Source: Trichoplax adhaerens (lineage: Eukaryota > Placozoa > Uniplacotomia > Trichoplacea > Trichoplacidae). Taken from it: a stretch of 64,000 bases of DNA. Positions 38,560-51,206 of this stretch are shown here, piece by piece. The notes under the pieces are model-generated. The model was not told the DNA's origin. It ran no database searches and saw only the letters and a program-made list of their open reading frames with translations. The DNA is taken from positions 4,484,008-4,548,007 of the forward strand of contig NW_002060943.1 of assembly GCF_000150275.1 (NCBI RefSeq). The letters are read 5' to 3'. Numbering within the stretch: the stretch's first letter is position 1; each line of letters starts with the position of its first letter. Position numbers and translations under genes: made by a program.

Positions 38560-41500
38560 ACCATAGTGACAATTGAAATTCTTATTTCCTACACTGATAT
38601 TAAATAGAATTGAATAAAGCACTGAAATAATCATTGCAATAATTTCCTACCGCTGATAGGTTATACATTGGTGATGTTGAAGAGAAAATGCAAGATATTT
38701 TAAGTTAAGTTAAAATTGAAAATTTACTTGCTAACTTGATACTATCGCGCATTAGTGATAAAAATTTAATGTCTTAATTAGTCATAAATTATTTTCAACA
38801 ACTACTGTAGCTTTATTTGATATGGTATTTATTTGGGAAGCAGATATGATCAAGAATAGGGCATAAAATATATTTTTAATGTACAGCATTAAGGATAATA
38901 AACAATTTTATAAAATTCGTTAATTTAAAATTTTTTGGCTGCTATACTGCTCAATGCAACAATAACTTCAGTACTAAATTGTAAAGGTATGCAATATTTG
39001 TTTCTTTAGCAACCATAGATTACTCATAGTTTTCGTCAACTAGGTGTGAATCTTTTTTAGACAGCAGCCAACTAATTAAGCAGCCATGAAAATTAATGGA
39101 TATGAGACAATAATATGATAGAATAAGCCCTTGAACTGACTAAATTTTTTTTGTAGCGCTTTGATTAAGTTTATTCTCTTGCCTCTATATATATTCACAA
39201 GAAAATGAAGTCTTTATTGGAAATAAAGTCTGACTAAATGCAATGATAATTAATAATTATTATAGTAATTTATAGGAGTACTTATATGAGTTCTGAAGTC
39301 TGTACTTTGATATTATGCTGATTTTGATTCATCTTATGCATTAAGCCGCAATTGTTAATTTTAGGATGTTAAGGAATTACGGCGCAGTATGAATGTCAAA
39401 ACAAATAAATAAGTTGTATAATAGTTGGTAATTTCAGTGATTTAGAGTGATGCCAATCATTTCTTTTTCTTGGAATTAAACATGTTAGAACGGACACGTT
39501 CAAGAATCTATAATTAAACATCCTTTCAGAGCTTAGTTACGGTTTTAAAACTGCCTACAATCTTAGTTTTACCAATCAATTACCCATAGCAATTCTAGAG
39601 AATGGACTTCGATGTGAAAATAATGTCCCAGTTTACTAAGTTATCATAAAATTTATTTTTAAAATACTTTCAAGTCTATAAAGTACTTTAATCATCATAT
39701 CATGATTTTATTAGCAGAAAATACTAATATACTCCTAATTCGGTCATTTGATAACTTTAAAATGCTTAAGACCATAGCGGAATATCAATAAAGAAAAAAC
39801 ATAGAAAAATTAATACTGAATAAATAAACAAATTTTTAATTCAATTTTCAGTTGATATGCTCCCTTGCTTTATGCTCGCATTACATTTCGTATTAATCAA
39901 CTAATATATATGGTACAGTATATAATTGTATCTAGATGAACAAGATATTTTTTGTCTGTATTTCAACCTTAATAAGCATAAGGTATTGATTCCTGTTGCT
40001 TATAATCATTTCTGTGGTTCGATAGTGTTGATTAACTAGTACTATAGTACGAGTGTACAATCTTTGTAATTTACTGAAAAACTTTATATGTTTGTACTAC
40101 ACATGACAATAGAAGTGGAAAAGGTGATTGCTTACTGTAGCTCGATATATGATTTATTATTTAATAATTACTACAATTAAAATTTAGGTTGTTAATGGAA
40201 TGGCGACGTTAAGATGTGACTTGTATTTTATCTCACTTTTAACATATGGAAATCTCCAAATTTGCGATTGATGATAAAGGAAAATATGATGATTTTCTAC
40301 AGGATATGTGTAGCAAAAGCCATTGTTTCAGATTTAAATTGCAGTAGATGATACAAAGATTTGCTTGTATTGTAGGGGGTATTCTCGGTTTCATTAATTT
40401 AAAGATGTAAATGGGTGATCCATTTCGCATCTAATGGCTAAGGTGTAAATCAATATCTCGGAGGCAATGAAGATGACGTAATAAAAATCATTGAGACAAC
40501 TATCTGTGTAACCAAATGATCAATTCATTGTTATTGAGAAAAAAATTAATTAAATTTTCAATAAAAATTGTCAGATCAACATTAATAAAATATATTTAGG
40601 GTTTATATATATACTGATATCCTGGACTTTGGATACTAAATTAACAATGATGAAAATAGATTTTATAATTGATAACGGAATATAGACATTAGCGTTCATG
40701 GTATACAGCCAAAGTATTGCATAGACAATACATATCATTTAGAATCAATTTTAAATTTCAAAATTAGAACTGAAACTTCGAAAACAATCGATCATCAATA
40801 TAGCACCAATTTTTAGCTTTCGAACGCGTCCAGTACCTGCAGAGTTAGCATCATTTTATAGAGTCCACTGATACCTGAATGCAATTTTATTTAAGATACA
40901 TGTAAAGATCAATTTATTATGAGATAAACTCTCGGTGATTGTAACATCTAGATTTATTAACAAATCTAAGCTACAGACTTATTTATTTAGATAAAGAAGC
41001 TATTGTATGATATTAATAGAGATGAAAAATTCATAAAATAGTGAGAAAATAAAAGCTACAATGTTACTTATTGTGGAAATAAGGAGCAAGTAGACAGTAA
41101 GTCTGGTAAACGATAACAATAGAATCACACGATATCTGGAGAATAAAGTAATTATAAGTATTGCGTGACTGGAATGACTTAAACTCTATTTCCAGCGATA
41201 ATAATTAATTAAAACGAATGCTCTTTTGCCAATACATGCTACTTTCTTATAGAGTGTATATATTTCTTAATGCGAAATAATGACGAATGAAAGATAGTCT
41301 GCTTATGCTTTACTTAGCAGCAAGGATAACAGTTGCATCTATTAATTTAAATGGTGTAGCGCTTTCAGTTGTTTCATTTAGTAATCCACTATATCAAATA
41401 TGACGCTCTAGTAATCGCATTTAAAATTATTTTGCACTATTGCACAAGTATACCCTGTGAATAAATTATTTCTGTATTGAATTAGTAAACAGAAATTAAT

Positions 41501-42360
41501 TATTCCCAATCATGTACACTAATGTACACAAAGCTGATCCTGCTAGAATATCTTAATAGCTTAATAGCCAGGTTGCGATATGAAATTTGCTCGTAAAGTA
41601 TTAACTTTATATTGATGTCGTAAAATTATATTGCAGCTATGATGATAAGTACTGGGCTATCGTAATTTTAATAAGATGCTTGATTGTTTTAATAAGTCAA
41701 CAATTTGTTATATAGAGTAATTAATCATTACTTCAAGGATATGTCTATTTCTAGTTTACTGATTTCACACGGAAATATACTGCATTATTCATTATTCATG
41801 GTTTGATTTCAGGTAATTAGCACCGATCCTGAAACATTGTGTGTATTCAATTCTTTAAATATAGGTTATGACGATACATTCTAATAAAATAAGCTGAAAG
41901 CAATATCTTCATGGAAGACAGAAACTATATAACCATATAATTTTTCATATTATTCACAGATGAGTGAGAGTCTTTGTCTGACTGTTAAACGAAAGACTTC
42001 GGAAATACCTAAATCAGGATCGCTATTGTGTTGTTAATGTGCTTACTCTATACGATATCATGACAGTAGCAGCAGAATGAATTGGCTATCAAAATGGAGC
42101 GTGATGGAAACAAAGTTTTTCAATGTTTGGAAATACTGTAATAAAGTATCTATTAAAAAAAAACATAATCCCGTAGACATTCTTAATATTAAAGAAACTG
42201 CATTTCCGTTATTCGTCAGGCACCCCGAACATATCATATACAATTCTTTATAAATTGCAGTTCTGATTGCGTGATCTTATGTGCTTATGTTACTTTACTG
42301 TCTAAGTGATAAATAGAACAGTTATTGAAGTGGTGAATTGCAGATTTTTCGATTTAATTA
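38560..42360. other. Gene-poor AT-rich stretch
   Basis: No splice-consistent exon and no recognisable motif found. Open frames at 40239-40430 and 42058-42243 are short and compositionally random. Confidence 0.4.
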
Positions 42361-44231
42361 CAGTTTTATGCCTTCGGGAGGTCGACAGTATTTAAAGTCG
42401 TACTAAAGGTGGATGCCCGGGAAGATGAACTTTACGCTTGGCTGGGAGCCTGGACATTATTGCAGTGGTATACTACTGTACTGTAGTTGGAGTTTTAAAT
42501 TTTCCCAATACAAATTTCGGTTTGTAACACATCTCATTTTAAGTTCAAGTGGAGACAAAAGTTTTGAGAGTGATTCGTAGTTATTTGAATGCCTTCTTAG
42601 AGTGAAGATTTTTCGTAAAATTGTACTTGTCTTGTTAAGAAGTTTATCAGCGAGACAATCGCTAGAAGGGTAATTCTAGATACGCAAGCGACTAAGGAAG
42701 TCCACAAACCTGGCGTTAGCATTGTACCACATAGTAAATTGTGCCAGTTACAAGCACGAAAGCGTTTCTACTGTAATTATTTACCGTAACTCTTAATTAA
42801 GTTTTTAAGCTATAAATGCGCTTTCAAGATATCAATTTTTCGTTAGATGTATTCGATTGTTTTGTATCTGTGCCTTAATTCCTTATACAGCTCGTGCGTG
42901 CTGTTACTTCAGAAGTACTTTATTCGCTGCTTATTTCGATCTTTTACTTTGAAATTTTGTGGCGTAGTAGGATACAACGAAATGTCGCAAGACTTTGAGA
43001 TAAGTCGAGATTTTTGCCTAGCTACTGGCTATCTTTCACACATCCTGCTGTGCGTCGTTACTATACGCTAATTAATGCATACTACAAGCATGCGAAGTAT
43101 CATGCGTAAATTGAGCTCAATAGTTATAGTTAAGTAGACTATACACGTTAATTAAAAAGTTGTTTGTCCGGTAAAATATAGACCAGTACTGATTATATCA
43201 GTACGGAAACAATTAGGGTATAATTATTGTAAGAGCAATTCTACTTGATATCAAGTTAGAAAGTAGATTTGCTGCATTAACGAGCGGAAAGACTCCTATT
43301 TTGCACTATCTCCTTGTGTCGCAGACTCATTCGTGACATTATGCTACGATTTCAATTAATTCATTCAAAATATTGCTTTCGAAATCAGTCACTAAAATAA
43401 ATTGAGTAGCGAACATTCTTGAGTATAGGCGTGCTCCAATTTATACTCGTTAGCATTTTTTTGAAAGGCAATTTGCGTGCCGTTATTGAATTTATCGTAA
43501 AGTATACCTGATGAATGAGAGTGCAGGACTCAAATAAGCAAAAGGACGTCATATCCACCGTATATCTTTAATAGGGATGATTATTCTCGCAAATTACGGA
43601 CTACATGATGAGAATTTCTGATTTAAAGGAACACTTAAGAGGTGAGGGATTGCAAAATGCAAACTATCGATTATAATCACTACCAATAATGTGCAGGCAG
43701 ACTATTCTGCTGTGTTGTATTCGGATAACGTACCCAACGTACTCGCAAAACTGAACAAAATGGTTGCAGATAGCTAAAGAAATGTCCATTTCGACAACCC
43801 ACAGTAAAACAGCCTCCATAATTCTAGAATTTTTCTAGCAGAGAGACGTGGGAAAGTTTGAAAATAAATTGTCAAATGTGAATGAATAATGAAACCTAAA
43901 GTGGAGTCTTGAATCTTGAGGTCAAGATTTGACAGTTTTTACTATGGAATGCTAAACCTTTTGAAGATTTCTTTGTGAACTTTACCATATCATTGGCGGA
44001 TAGATCGTTTGCAGTCCTTTTCAATTCTCATAATCTCCCTCTATTACTGTAGCATGGACATCGAGGTAAGGGAAAAAACTCCTTTTTATGCTTTTGATCT
44101 GTATCTTAGCGCACATTTACAGCTGCCATCGATAAATCTGAGATAGCAGTAGATGAACTCGCACTTTCTACCAGAGTACTCAGTACAGAAATTTGTAATA
44201 AAGACCCATAGAGGTAAGAAACAACCTCTAT
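42361..44231. other. Block of less AT-rich sequence left of the assembly gap
   Basis: From about 42361 the sequence becomes visibly richer in G+C (for example the ccttcgggaggtcgac and gatgcccgggaagatg stretches) than the 10 kb before it. A plus frame at 42847-43071 (74 codons from ATG, cysteine- and leucine-rich, MYSIVLYLCLNSLYSS ...) follows an acceptor-like TTCGTTAG, but it has no known family and may be spurious. The block could be an inserted element or a different isochore; no terminal repeats were found to define it. Confidence 0.3.
42503..42530. repeat. Imperfect hairpin around TTCG, related to 63200-63221
   Basis: The motif tacaaatttcggtttgtaac is a degraded inverted repeat. It shares its sequence and upstream context (a tagttg(c/g)agtttt stretch, then tttcc) with the perfect hairpin at 63200-63221. 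The two are likely copies of the same dispersed element. Confidence 0.5.
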
Positions 44232-44281
44232 NNNNNNNNNNNNNNNNNNNNNNNNNNNNNNNNNNNNNNNNNNNNNNNNNN
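44232..44281. other. Assembly gap, 50 N
   Basis: A run of exactly 50 undetermined bases, probably a placeholder of unknown true length. Frames that cross it are not evidence of genes. Confidence 0.95.
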
Positions 44282-44676
44282 TCTTGTATGGTAGATAGTA
44301 GAGACCATAGACTTGCAGAAGAATACCTGGAGTGAAACTCTTTTGGACGGACAGACATTTGACCTATTGTCATCTGGTCAACATATTGTATTCAACACTT
44401 GATTATTATAACCACTTGTAAAGAGTGCTTTAGTAAGGAGATAGTCGATTCTAAATTGGCTCATTTTTTCTAAATTAAGTAATTCTACATTGCATTCCAT
44501 TGCCTGTTGCTAAGCTCTGCTTGAAGTTAGTAACCTTAGATCATCAATGTTATTCAAATTAATACGAGTGATTTAGAAAACAGTCATGGAAGATCCATAC
44601 TGAGTACAGTAGCTATTTTTCGACCTCATCTGGTAAGGGAAGTCCGTCCATCCGAGAAGTGTGATGTGCTGTTAAG

Positions 44677-45110
44677 TGTACAGTACAGTACAGTGTACGG
44701 TACACAGACTAGACACCCTCTGTAATAAGGGTCTCTATCGTACAGTACGCTAGAGCCTCTTTAAAGAGAGACATGACAATCTGTTGTTATAATAGACGAC
44801 AACTGTCCTCTCTAGAGACCCTTAAGTTAATGTACACTTGTACAGACAAGCGAAAGGAAACCTGGATTGTTCCAACCAGTGCTCCGTACAATCCTATTGT
44901 TGGCTCCAACCAGAGACTAATATCAGCACTGAAAACTAAAAAAAGAAGTTGCGTAGTCCTAGTCCGTACTCTCACCTAAATGAGTACAGTACTGGCTGCT
45001 TGCAGTACTGACAGAGTACAGTACAGCTGTACAGTACAGTACTGAACTGACTGAGTACCGTACTGACTGAAATTTCACTTAATAATGTACTGTACACTGT
45101 ACAGTACTGT
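44677..45110. repeat. Palindromic GTACT/AGTAC repeat clusters
   Basis: Short runs of cagtacagtacagtgtac (about 44677-44706), then actgacagagtacagtacagc and related runs (about 44985-45110). The five-base unit AGTAC/GTACT contains the palindrome GTAC, so runs in opposite orientations can pair with each other. Between them (44707-44980) are agggtctct / agagaccct inverted fragments. A plus frame at 44773-44979 and an opposite minus frame are both open here, but they are mirror images of repeat-rich DNA and are not called. Confidence 0.8.
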
Positions 45111-45291
45111 AGAGTCAAATTATTTTAAGTAGAGTTTAACGTATAAATTGATATTTTTACAATTTTTATTACGATGTTTGAATTTTGAATTATCTAGGCT
45201 ATCAATTGATACCAAATTTGTCTAATTTTGTCTTGAAATTATGTTTCCATATTATTTCAATCAGACGGAATTTTTTGGAGTGTCTTCTTTT

Positions 45292-45388
45292 AGTACTGTA
45301 CTGTACAGTACTGTACTGTACTGTACTGTGTAGAGTGTACTGTACAGTGTACAGTACTGTACTGTACTGTACTGTACTGTACTGTAGG
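45292..45388. repeat. Long (GTACT)n pentanucleotide array with inversions
   Basis: About 97 bases made almost only of tactg/gtact units, with internal orientation switches at tgtacagtgtaca. It is able to fold into long hairpins. It lies 0.4 kb upstream of the TBC-domain gene. A smaller run follows at about 45507-45552 (tactgtaccgtgtacggt ... ggtacagtaca). Confidence 0.85.
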
Positions 45389-45781
45389 GTGAAGTTTAAA
45401 TTCTACAGTACTATGTCTTGCTTTCCCGACCGTTGCTCCAAATGAGCTGGCGGACCATTTAAAAAATAAAAAATATAAATAAAATAATTAATTATACAAT
45501 ATATACTGTACCGTGTACGGTGCGTATAGTAATATCGTTAAGGTACAGTACATTGATTGTATGTTATAGTTATAATTTACATTAGTGTATTCAAAATCGA
45601 TTTCCCTTGGTGTACAAGTATACTGTGTATTAGTGACTGACGACTGTATTCGTTATTTTTTAGATGTTGAGATATCAATGTTGCCCAGCTGTTCAATTTC
45701 ATAAGTAATTTTACAAGTGCAGACCTTGGATACCGCTGAAATTAACATCAAAAGGAGCTAAATCTTGGCTTTTATTTAATC

Positions 45782-48700
45782 ATGCAATTTGATCGATTTG
45801 GATTTGCTATTTATGGAAATACGGAAGAATCGCAGGACGACATTCGATATCATGATTATGAGTTAGTGAAAGAAAGATGAATGACGAATGCATTATAAAT
45901 ATCTTCAACTCTTAACTTGCATAAAAGTATATTAATTTTCAAGATTAACTCGATTATGCCAATTAGTACCGCTGTAGGATAATGTTTAGGCCTGATAAGG
46001 TTAGATGTATACGGGCACAAGTATTAATTACAGTAAATGGGATAGACAAAAAAAGAATTGCCATCGGCCGTACCATATCTCATGCAGTATGCAATGTCAG
46101 GATGCATAGATACATGGATACGTTCAAAACGAATTGTATAGTTATTGATTAATTCGACTTCCGATAGAAGCAATAGTAAAGCTTAAGATCGAGTTTACAA
46201 TAATCATATTGTTACCGTCGATGTAATGAAGACGGATAGTGATGATAACTTTCAAAGATAAGTGGCTATAGAAATCCGTTCCTATCCCTACCTCATCAGA
46301 TGAAGTAGTCTACTACTTTCTAACAATTGCATCCATTTCTTAACTTTACCACAGAAATGATAATTACTTGTATAAACTTGTTGGCTGTGTGGTAATATAT
46401 AAGGTTATGCTATAAACTTTTCAGAATTATATATACGTATTAAACAATTGCATCAATTTTATTAGTGAAGGAAGCGTTGATTCCAATTTTTTAACAACAC
46501 AACGTGTTTGGGAGAAAATAGTCAACAATTGGGAAAAATATACTAATGGATCTCCTAATAAAGTCAGTACCAAACAATCGATATCGCTGGTTATTAGAGA
46601 CGTGCTTTCTAACCTATAATAAAATTGAGTAAAGTGACATTGGATATCAGTAGATGCTTATTAATGACTGTCATATCTTACAGTTGAGGACGCATATTAA
46701 GCGTGGTATTCCAGATACATATCGATCAACCGTTTGGCAATTACTACTGGGCAGTAATTTCCTGATGTGTAATTCGGACTTCGATTATCAAGTTTGTAAT
46801 TGATGACTTCTATAATTGATTAGATTGCATTTTTATGTACAGTATATGTTGATTTGAATCCTTCAATTATTTTGCTTGCATTCATACGATATTGATAGGA
46901 AATGGTGAAAATGGTTTATCACGACTTAGTTGATGTAAATATTAGTGAGTATTGCATCGATCATGCAATTATTACCCTATCCAAATATGAATGTAAGTTA
47001 ACATATACTGGCCAGCTTGAACCATCATAACCTCTAAACCACAATTATTAAATTTAATGTACAAGTGACTATCGTTTCAGGCTCGTCTTCTATAGAATCT
47101 TCGAATATGACGGCGAAAACTGCAGCTCGCATTTCCATCATGAGACAAATTATGGTGGATATAGGTAATTGTGAATACCATCCGTGCTGAATTATTTAAG
47201 GGCATTGCATTCAGTGATTGTCATACCTTGCAAACTGTAAATTAAAATTTAAATAATCCTTATCTTGGTACATAGGACGTTCGTTTCCTACCCATCGAAA
47301 ATTTATGGGTGATCTAGCTGAAGGCAAGGAAGGAAGAGCTCAGTTATTTAGACTTCTAATGGTCTACGCATTGTACAATCCTTCTATCGGTTACTGCCAA
47401 GGTAGTAATATAAAATTCAAGGCATTAAATTTGGGGCAAAATTTTAGATAGAATCTTGACTGAAATGTAATGTACTAGTTTTATATTTGATATTCATTGT
47501 GTATGAACATTATCTAGGTATGGCATTTATCGCCGGTATGTTGCTAATGCACATGAACGAAGAGGTAGTGAATGTGAATGGATAAATGATTATCCTGTTA
47601 AAATCTTGCTATGATTCCAGATAATTTAGGCTAACTTTATTTTATTGAGGATGCTTTTTGGTCAATGGTGTCGTTATTTGAAAAATCGAAATATCTTAGA
47701 GGATATTTTGATAAATCTCTATCGCGGTATGCTCAACTATCATTTGCATTTAGTGATATACTATTCGAGTGACAATGTGTCATTAAAAGCCATATTAGAA
47801 GCTCTTGAAGAAGTTTTTGAACCATAACGTAATATTTAACTAATTAAATCATTTGAACAGGATTCACCGAAATGCGGAAGTCTTTTGGCGTATTCTTGAA
47901 CAAAAAATGCCTAAACTATGGCATCATCTTGTATGAAACATAATTTTATGTCTGATAGAATTGTAGCTTAATTATTTATCATTTTATGAATTTAACTCGT
48001 TTTTTTATAGGACGATATGAAAATTCACCCTCTTATGTTTATAACTCAATGGTTTATGACTCTTTATACTAGCCTTCCATGCTGGGATACTGTATTATGC
48101 ATTTGGGATATGACACTTTTTGAAGGTAACTATAACGATGCAGACTAATGTGCAAGTACTTTGCTTAAAATAGGTTCTGTATTGTTTGATCTATGCTTTA
48201 TCATTAAATTTATTAGGAACAAATAATTAATTCTTCATACATTAATGCTTGTACATTTTTTAGGAACTTCGACTTTATTTCGTATTGCAATTACCATTAT
48301 GATGCAGTTAGAAGGTATTCCACGATAACTCGTTCTAAAGAATCAGCGTCATTGTTGACGCTCCAGTATTGATTGCATGATTACCTTAGTATTACAACGT
48401 TTCTCAGTTTCAGAAATGAAAGGATTTCACCTTAATAAATCTTCTGTTTATTTAAAGTTGACGCTATTTTATAGCTTGTAAATAGTACTACACAAATTGG
48501 TGTTGCTCAATGTGTTTTCTAATTTGAACACAGACGAATTACTCGGAGCCACAAATTTAACTGATCTAATGCCATGTATTCTGAAAATTTCACCAAAAAT
48601 GTAAGTTATTCACGTTCACATTCTTAACTGCCAATTCCATATTACTCATTTATGAATATATTTGGTAATAGCGTTAAAAAATCAAAGTTTATACCGGCTG

Positions 48701-50162
48701 TGCGGAAGACCGTTCTCCCTGAATGGGAAATTGAAGCTGTGCAAGCAATTATCCATGAAGATAAAGCAGATGAAGGTATGCCACCAATCGTATTTTGTTC
48801 GTCATAAGTTAACAACATTATTTTAATCCAATTAATTTCAATTATGTAGTAGCGAAAAGGAAAAGGTTGGAACCAGAATTAGATGAGTTAGGTAGCAGGG
48901 ACAAGCGCAGTCGGATAGACGAAACCCAAGCTGTTGTTACAAGTAAGAAATAAAGAAATTTATTAGTCTAAATTATTTCTCGTTCCATGATATAATAACG
49001 TGATAGTGTAGTTATTATCGTGCAATTAACATAATTTAATATCTGGTATCATGCTATTATTAGGCGATAATCAAGTATCAGAGTCGAGTTTGCTTCAGAA
49101 GCTTGCAGGTATAATATCAGGAACTAAAGAAATAAAGAAGCATAAGGCGAGGAGAACTTCTCAAATCACCCCGAAAAGAAGACAAAATGATATCCGAAGG
49201 AGAAGGGCAAAACCTGTAATGATCGAAATGGTAAGATGATGTATTGTCCTTGAATAATTAATTATTCACTAAATAAGACAAGCTACTTCAATCGCTGTAT
49301 ACTTTAAACAAAAAATGAAAATTTACTCACGGTTTTATGACCATTAGAAAAACTTAGGAAACGTGAAAGTGGATAATTTAGCATCAAATGTATCGATGCT
49401 GAACAATCCATTGTATAGTGATGCTAAGTCTCGGAGCATAAATAATCAAGAGAATACGTTCTCCTTCAGGAAAGAGCTCAATAATGACCAGTTATTCGTA
49501 AGTTATGCTCAGTCATTCTCAGTCAAATTTAAATTTTCTAAATAATCGAAATTTAATAAGACTGTGATATTGTATTTAAAAATAAATACGGAAGCCTAAC
49601 GCAAGTGCAGTAAAACCTGCAATTGGAAGGTAAGGATAGTATATTATTGCAATTGCAAGTTACTTCAAAATTTGGCGATATGTGATAAGTTATTTTAATT
49701 CTTTAAAGTACGGCTAGAGATAAGCTATCATTCAAAATTTTCAACACTCCTACTCCTTCGAGGCTAACACAAGTAAGTGACATTACTGAATCATATTGCA
49801 ATGAGGACAACATTCTGACGAATGGTCAACTCAAGTTAAGATGTTCATATTAATCACTAGTCCAGTACTTTGATACTATTTGCAAAGATAGACATTAGGG
49901 AAAACGCTCTATAAAGTGCTACAGTATAGTTAACTTTACTGATCATGACATGGAGATAGAATTGAACGATCTTTAATATGTGTTTTACATGCTATTTCAC
50001 CCTAACATTAATACACTTACTCATTTCTGATTTTAAATAAAGAAAACTGCTAGAAATGATTGGTTCTGTAGTTCAGCAATTACTAATTCACCAGACGTTG
50101 AAATGAGCGACTTCAACAAGCAAAGTGTGCGATTGAAGCTTGAACTTGAGAATGTAGACTAA
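45782..50162 (+). CDS. TBC-domain Rab GTPase-activating protein (about 17 exons)
   Basis: TBC proteins speed GTP hydrolysis by Rab GTPases in membrane traffic. The start is the ATG at 45782-45784 (MQFDRFGFAIYG), with no acceptor directly before it. Exons are about 45782-45861, 46457-46562, 46683-46750, 47081-47166, 47276-47401, 47520-47561, 47652-47727, 47866-47934, 48012-48126, 48265-48316, 48532-48600, 48670-48775, 48851-48944, 49063-49237, 49349-49497, about 49736-49772 and 50042-50162 (stop TAA). Phases agree at all joints except the next-to-last. The TBC domain starts at KRGIPDTYRSTVWQLLLG. The arginine finger is I-x-x-D-x-x-R (IMVDIGRSFPTHRKF), the glutamine finger is in IGYCQGMAFIAG, and MNEEDAFWSMVSLFE and TQWFMTLYTSLPCWD follow in family order. 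Both fingers are present, so the protein should be catalytically active. The C-tail is strongly basic (AKRKRLEPELDELGSRDKRS; KRRQNDIRRRRAKP), like nuclear-localisation sequences. The subfamily is not assignable by eye; the N-D-A-F-W region recalls USP6NL/TBC1D10-type proteins. Confidence 0.9.
47276..47727 (+). other. Catalytic core exons of the TBC domain
   Basis: Three exons carry the end of the arginine-finger motif (…G-R-S-F-P), the Y-C-Q glutamine-finger motif split over the 47401/47520 intron, and the E-E-D-A-F-W helix. The acceptor of the third exon is placed at TTATTTTATTGAG|GAT because the earlier TTTAG site would bring in a stop. This placement keeps phase 0 and restores the family sequence. 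Its donor lies at TCGCG|GTATGC. Confidence 0.8.
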
Positions 50163-51206
50163 TGTAATCGGTTAATTAAATGCTAATATTCTAGCGTAGA
50201 TGTATACTTATAGCGATTTCTACTTAATACAAAATGTGGCGGTTAGAAGAGTTCCTGTCGTATCACTGCATTGCAGACAAAATCTGACATGTTGCAGGAC
50301 TCGAGCTGTTCTATTTGCTTATGACTTAGCCCGGAATTTTACCTTGCTGATATACAACAAAAATTTCAGCTAAAAAGTGTGTTGGATTTTATTTTGTTAG
50401 GCAGAGTTTGACGTCAATGTCTTGTAATCCTACAGTCATTGAGGTGCTTGTATCCCAATATATAATATTCTTAAATCTTAAATGCTTAGATTTTATACCT
50501 ATTTCTTCATGAATTTTTAATGTAAGACATAATGAACGAAGTTCATGCTGTAGATCAGCTTCATAAATAGCAATTGGTTGTGAACTTAAAAATTTCGTTG
50601 CGTACATAATATATAATATCATTACATTCTAAAAATAAAATGAACGCATGTATTCTTTAGTGATAACTTTCAGGTAAGGTTTCTTTACTGTGGAATTCCT
50701 AATTCAACGATAAATTGATTGAAATTGAAGTATGGCGTTATCAAGCGATATAATGTATCACAAAGTAATTGACGTCTACAGTATACGAGCTCATAACAGG
50801 ATTCAAATTCTCAGTATCATCGAAATCTAGTCAACTGTTTCGGATGAGTTTATTTGATCATGAACACTACATCATCTGCTCAATGTAACTTTCGCATAAA
50901 TTTTAATAAGACACTGAAGTTAGAGTTAATGTATGCTAAATAAAGATAAGATTAGCTACAACATAGAAAAACAGATCTTGAAAGGTGAACTCACCCTAAC
51001 TAAAACTAGGTGATTCGATCATGCATTTTGTCATCCTGCATTAAGCTAATTGTTATCTCGTGAATTGACTAATTAATGAATGAGCCAAAGTATTGACCGG
51101 TCTATTACATCATTTATCAACAATTTCATGTATCATGCTATGCTTATTTTAAAGTCACAAATCTTTTAGAATAAATTCAAATTCTGCATTACGGTGTATT
51201 TCATAG
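50163..51206. other. Intergenic stretch between the TBC and CH genes
   Basis: No gene is supported. A minus frame at 50389-50622 (77 codons, ATG) is open and moderately protein-like (QHELRSLCLTLKIHEEIG), but it has no splice partner or known family. The promoter and first exon of the CH gene should lie in or near the right part. Confidence 0.35.

Noticed and set aside
44086-44373. Frames that cross the N gap on both strands
   Set aside because: Their continuity rests on undetermined bases, and the two strands mirror each other.
44773-44979. Opposed 68- and 62-codon frames between the GTACT repeats
   Set aside because: Complementary open frames over the same repeat-rich DNA, without splice signals or family.
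47645-47827. 60-codon plus frame in the TBC gene
   Set aside because: An out-of-frame reading of the exon at 47652-47727. The TBC frame (DAFWSMVSLFE) is the real one.
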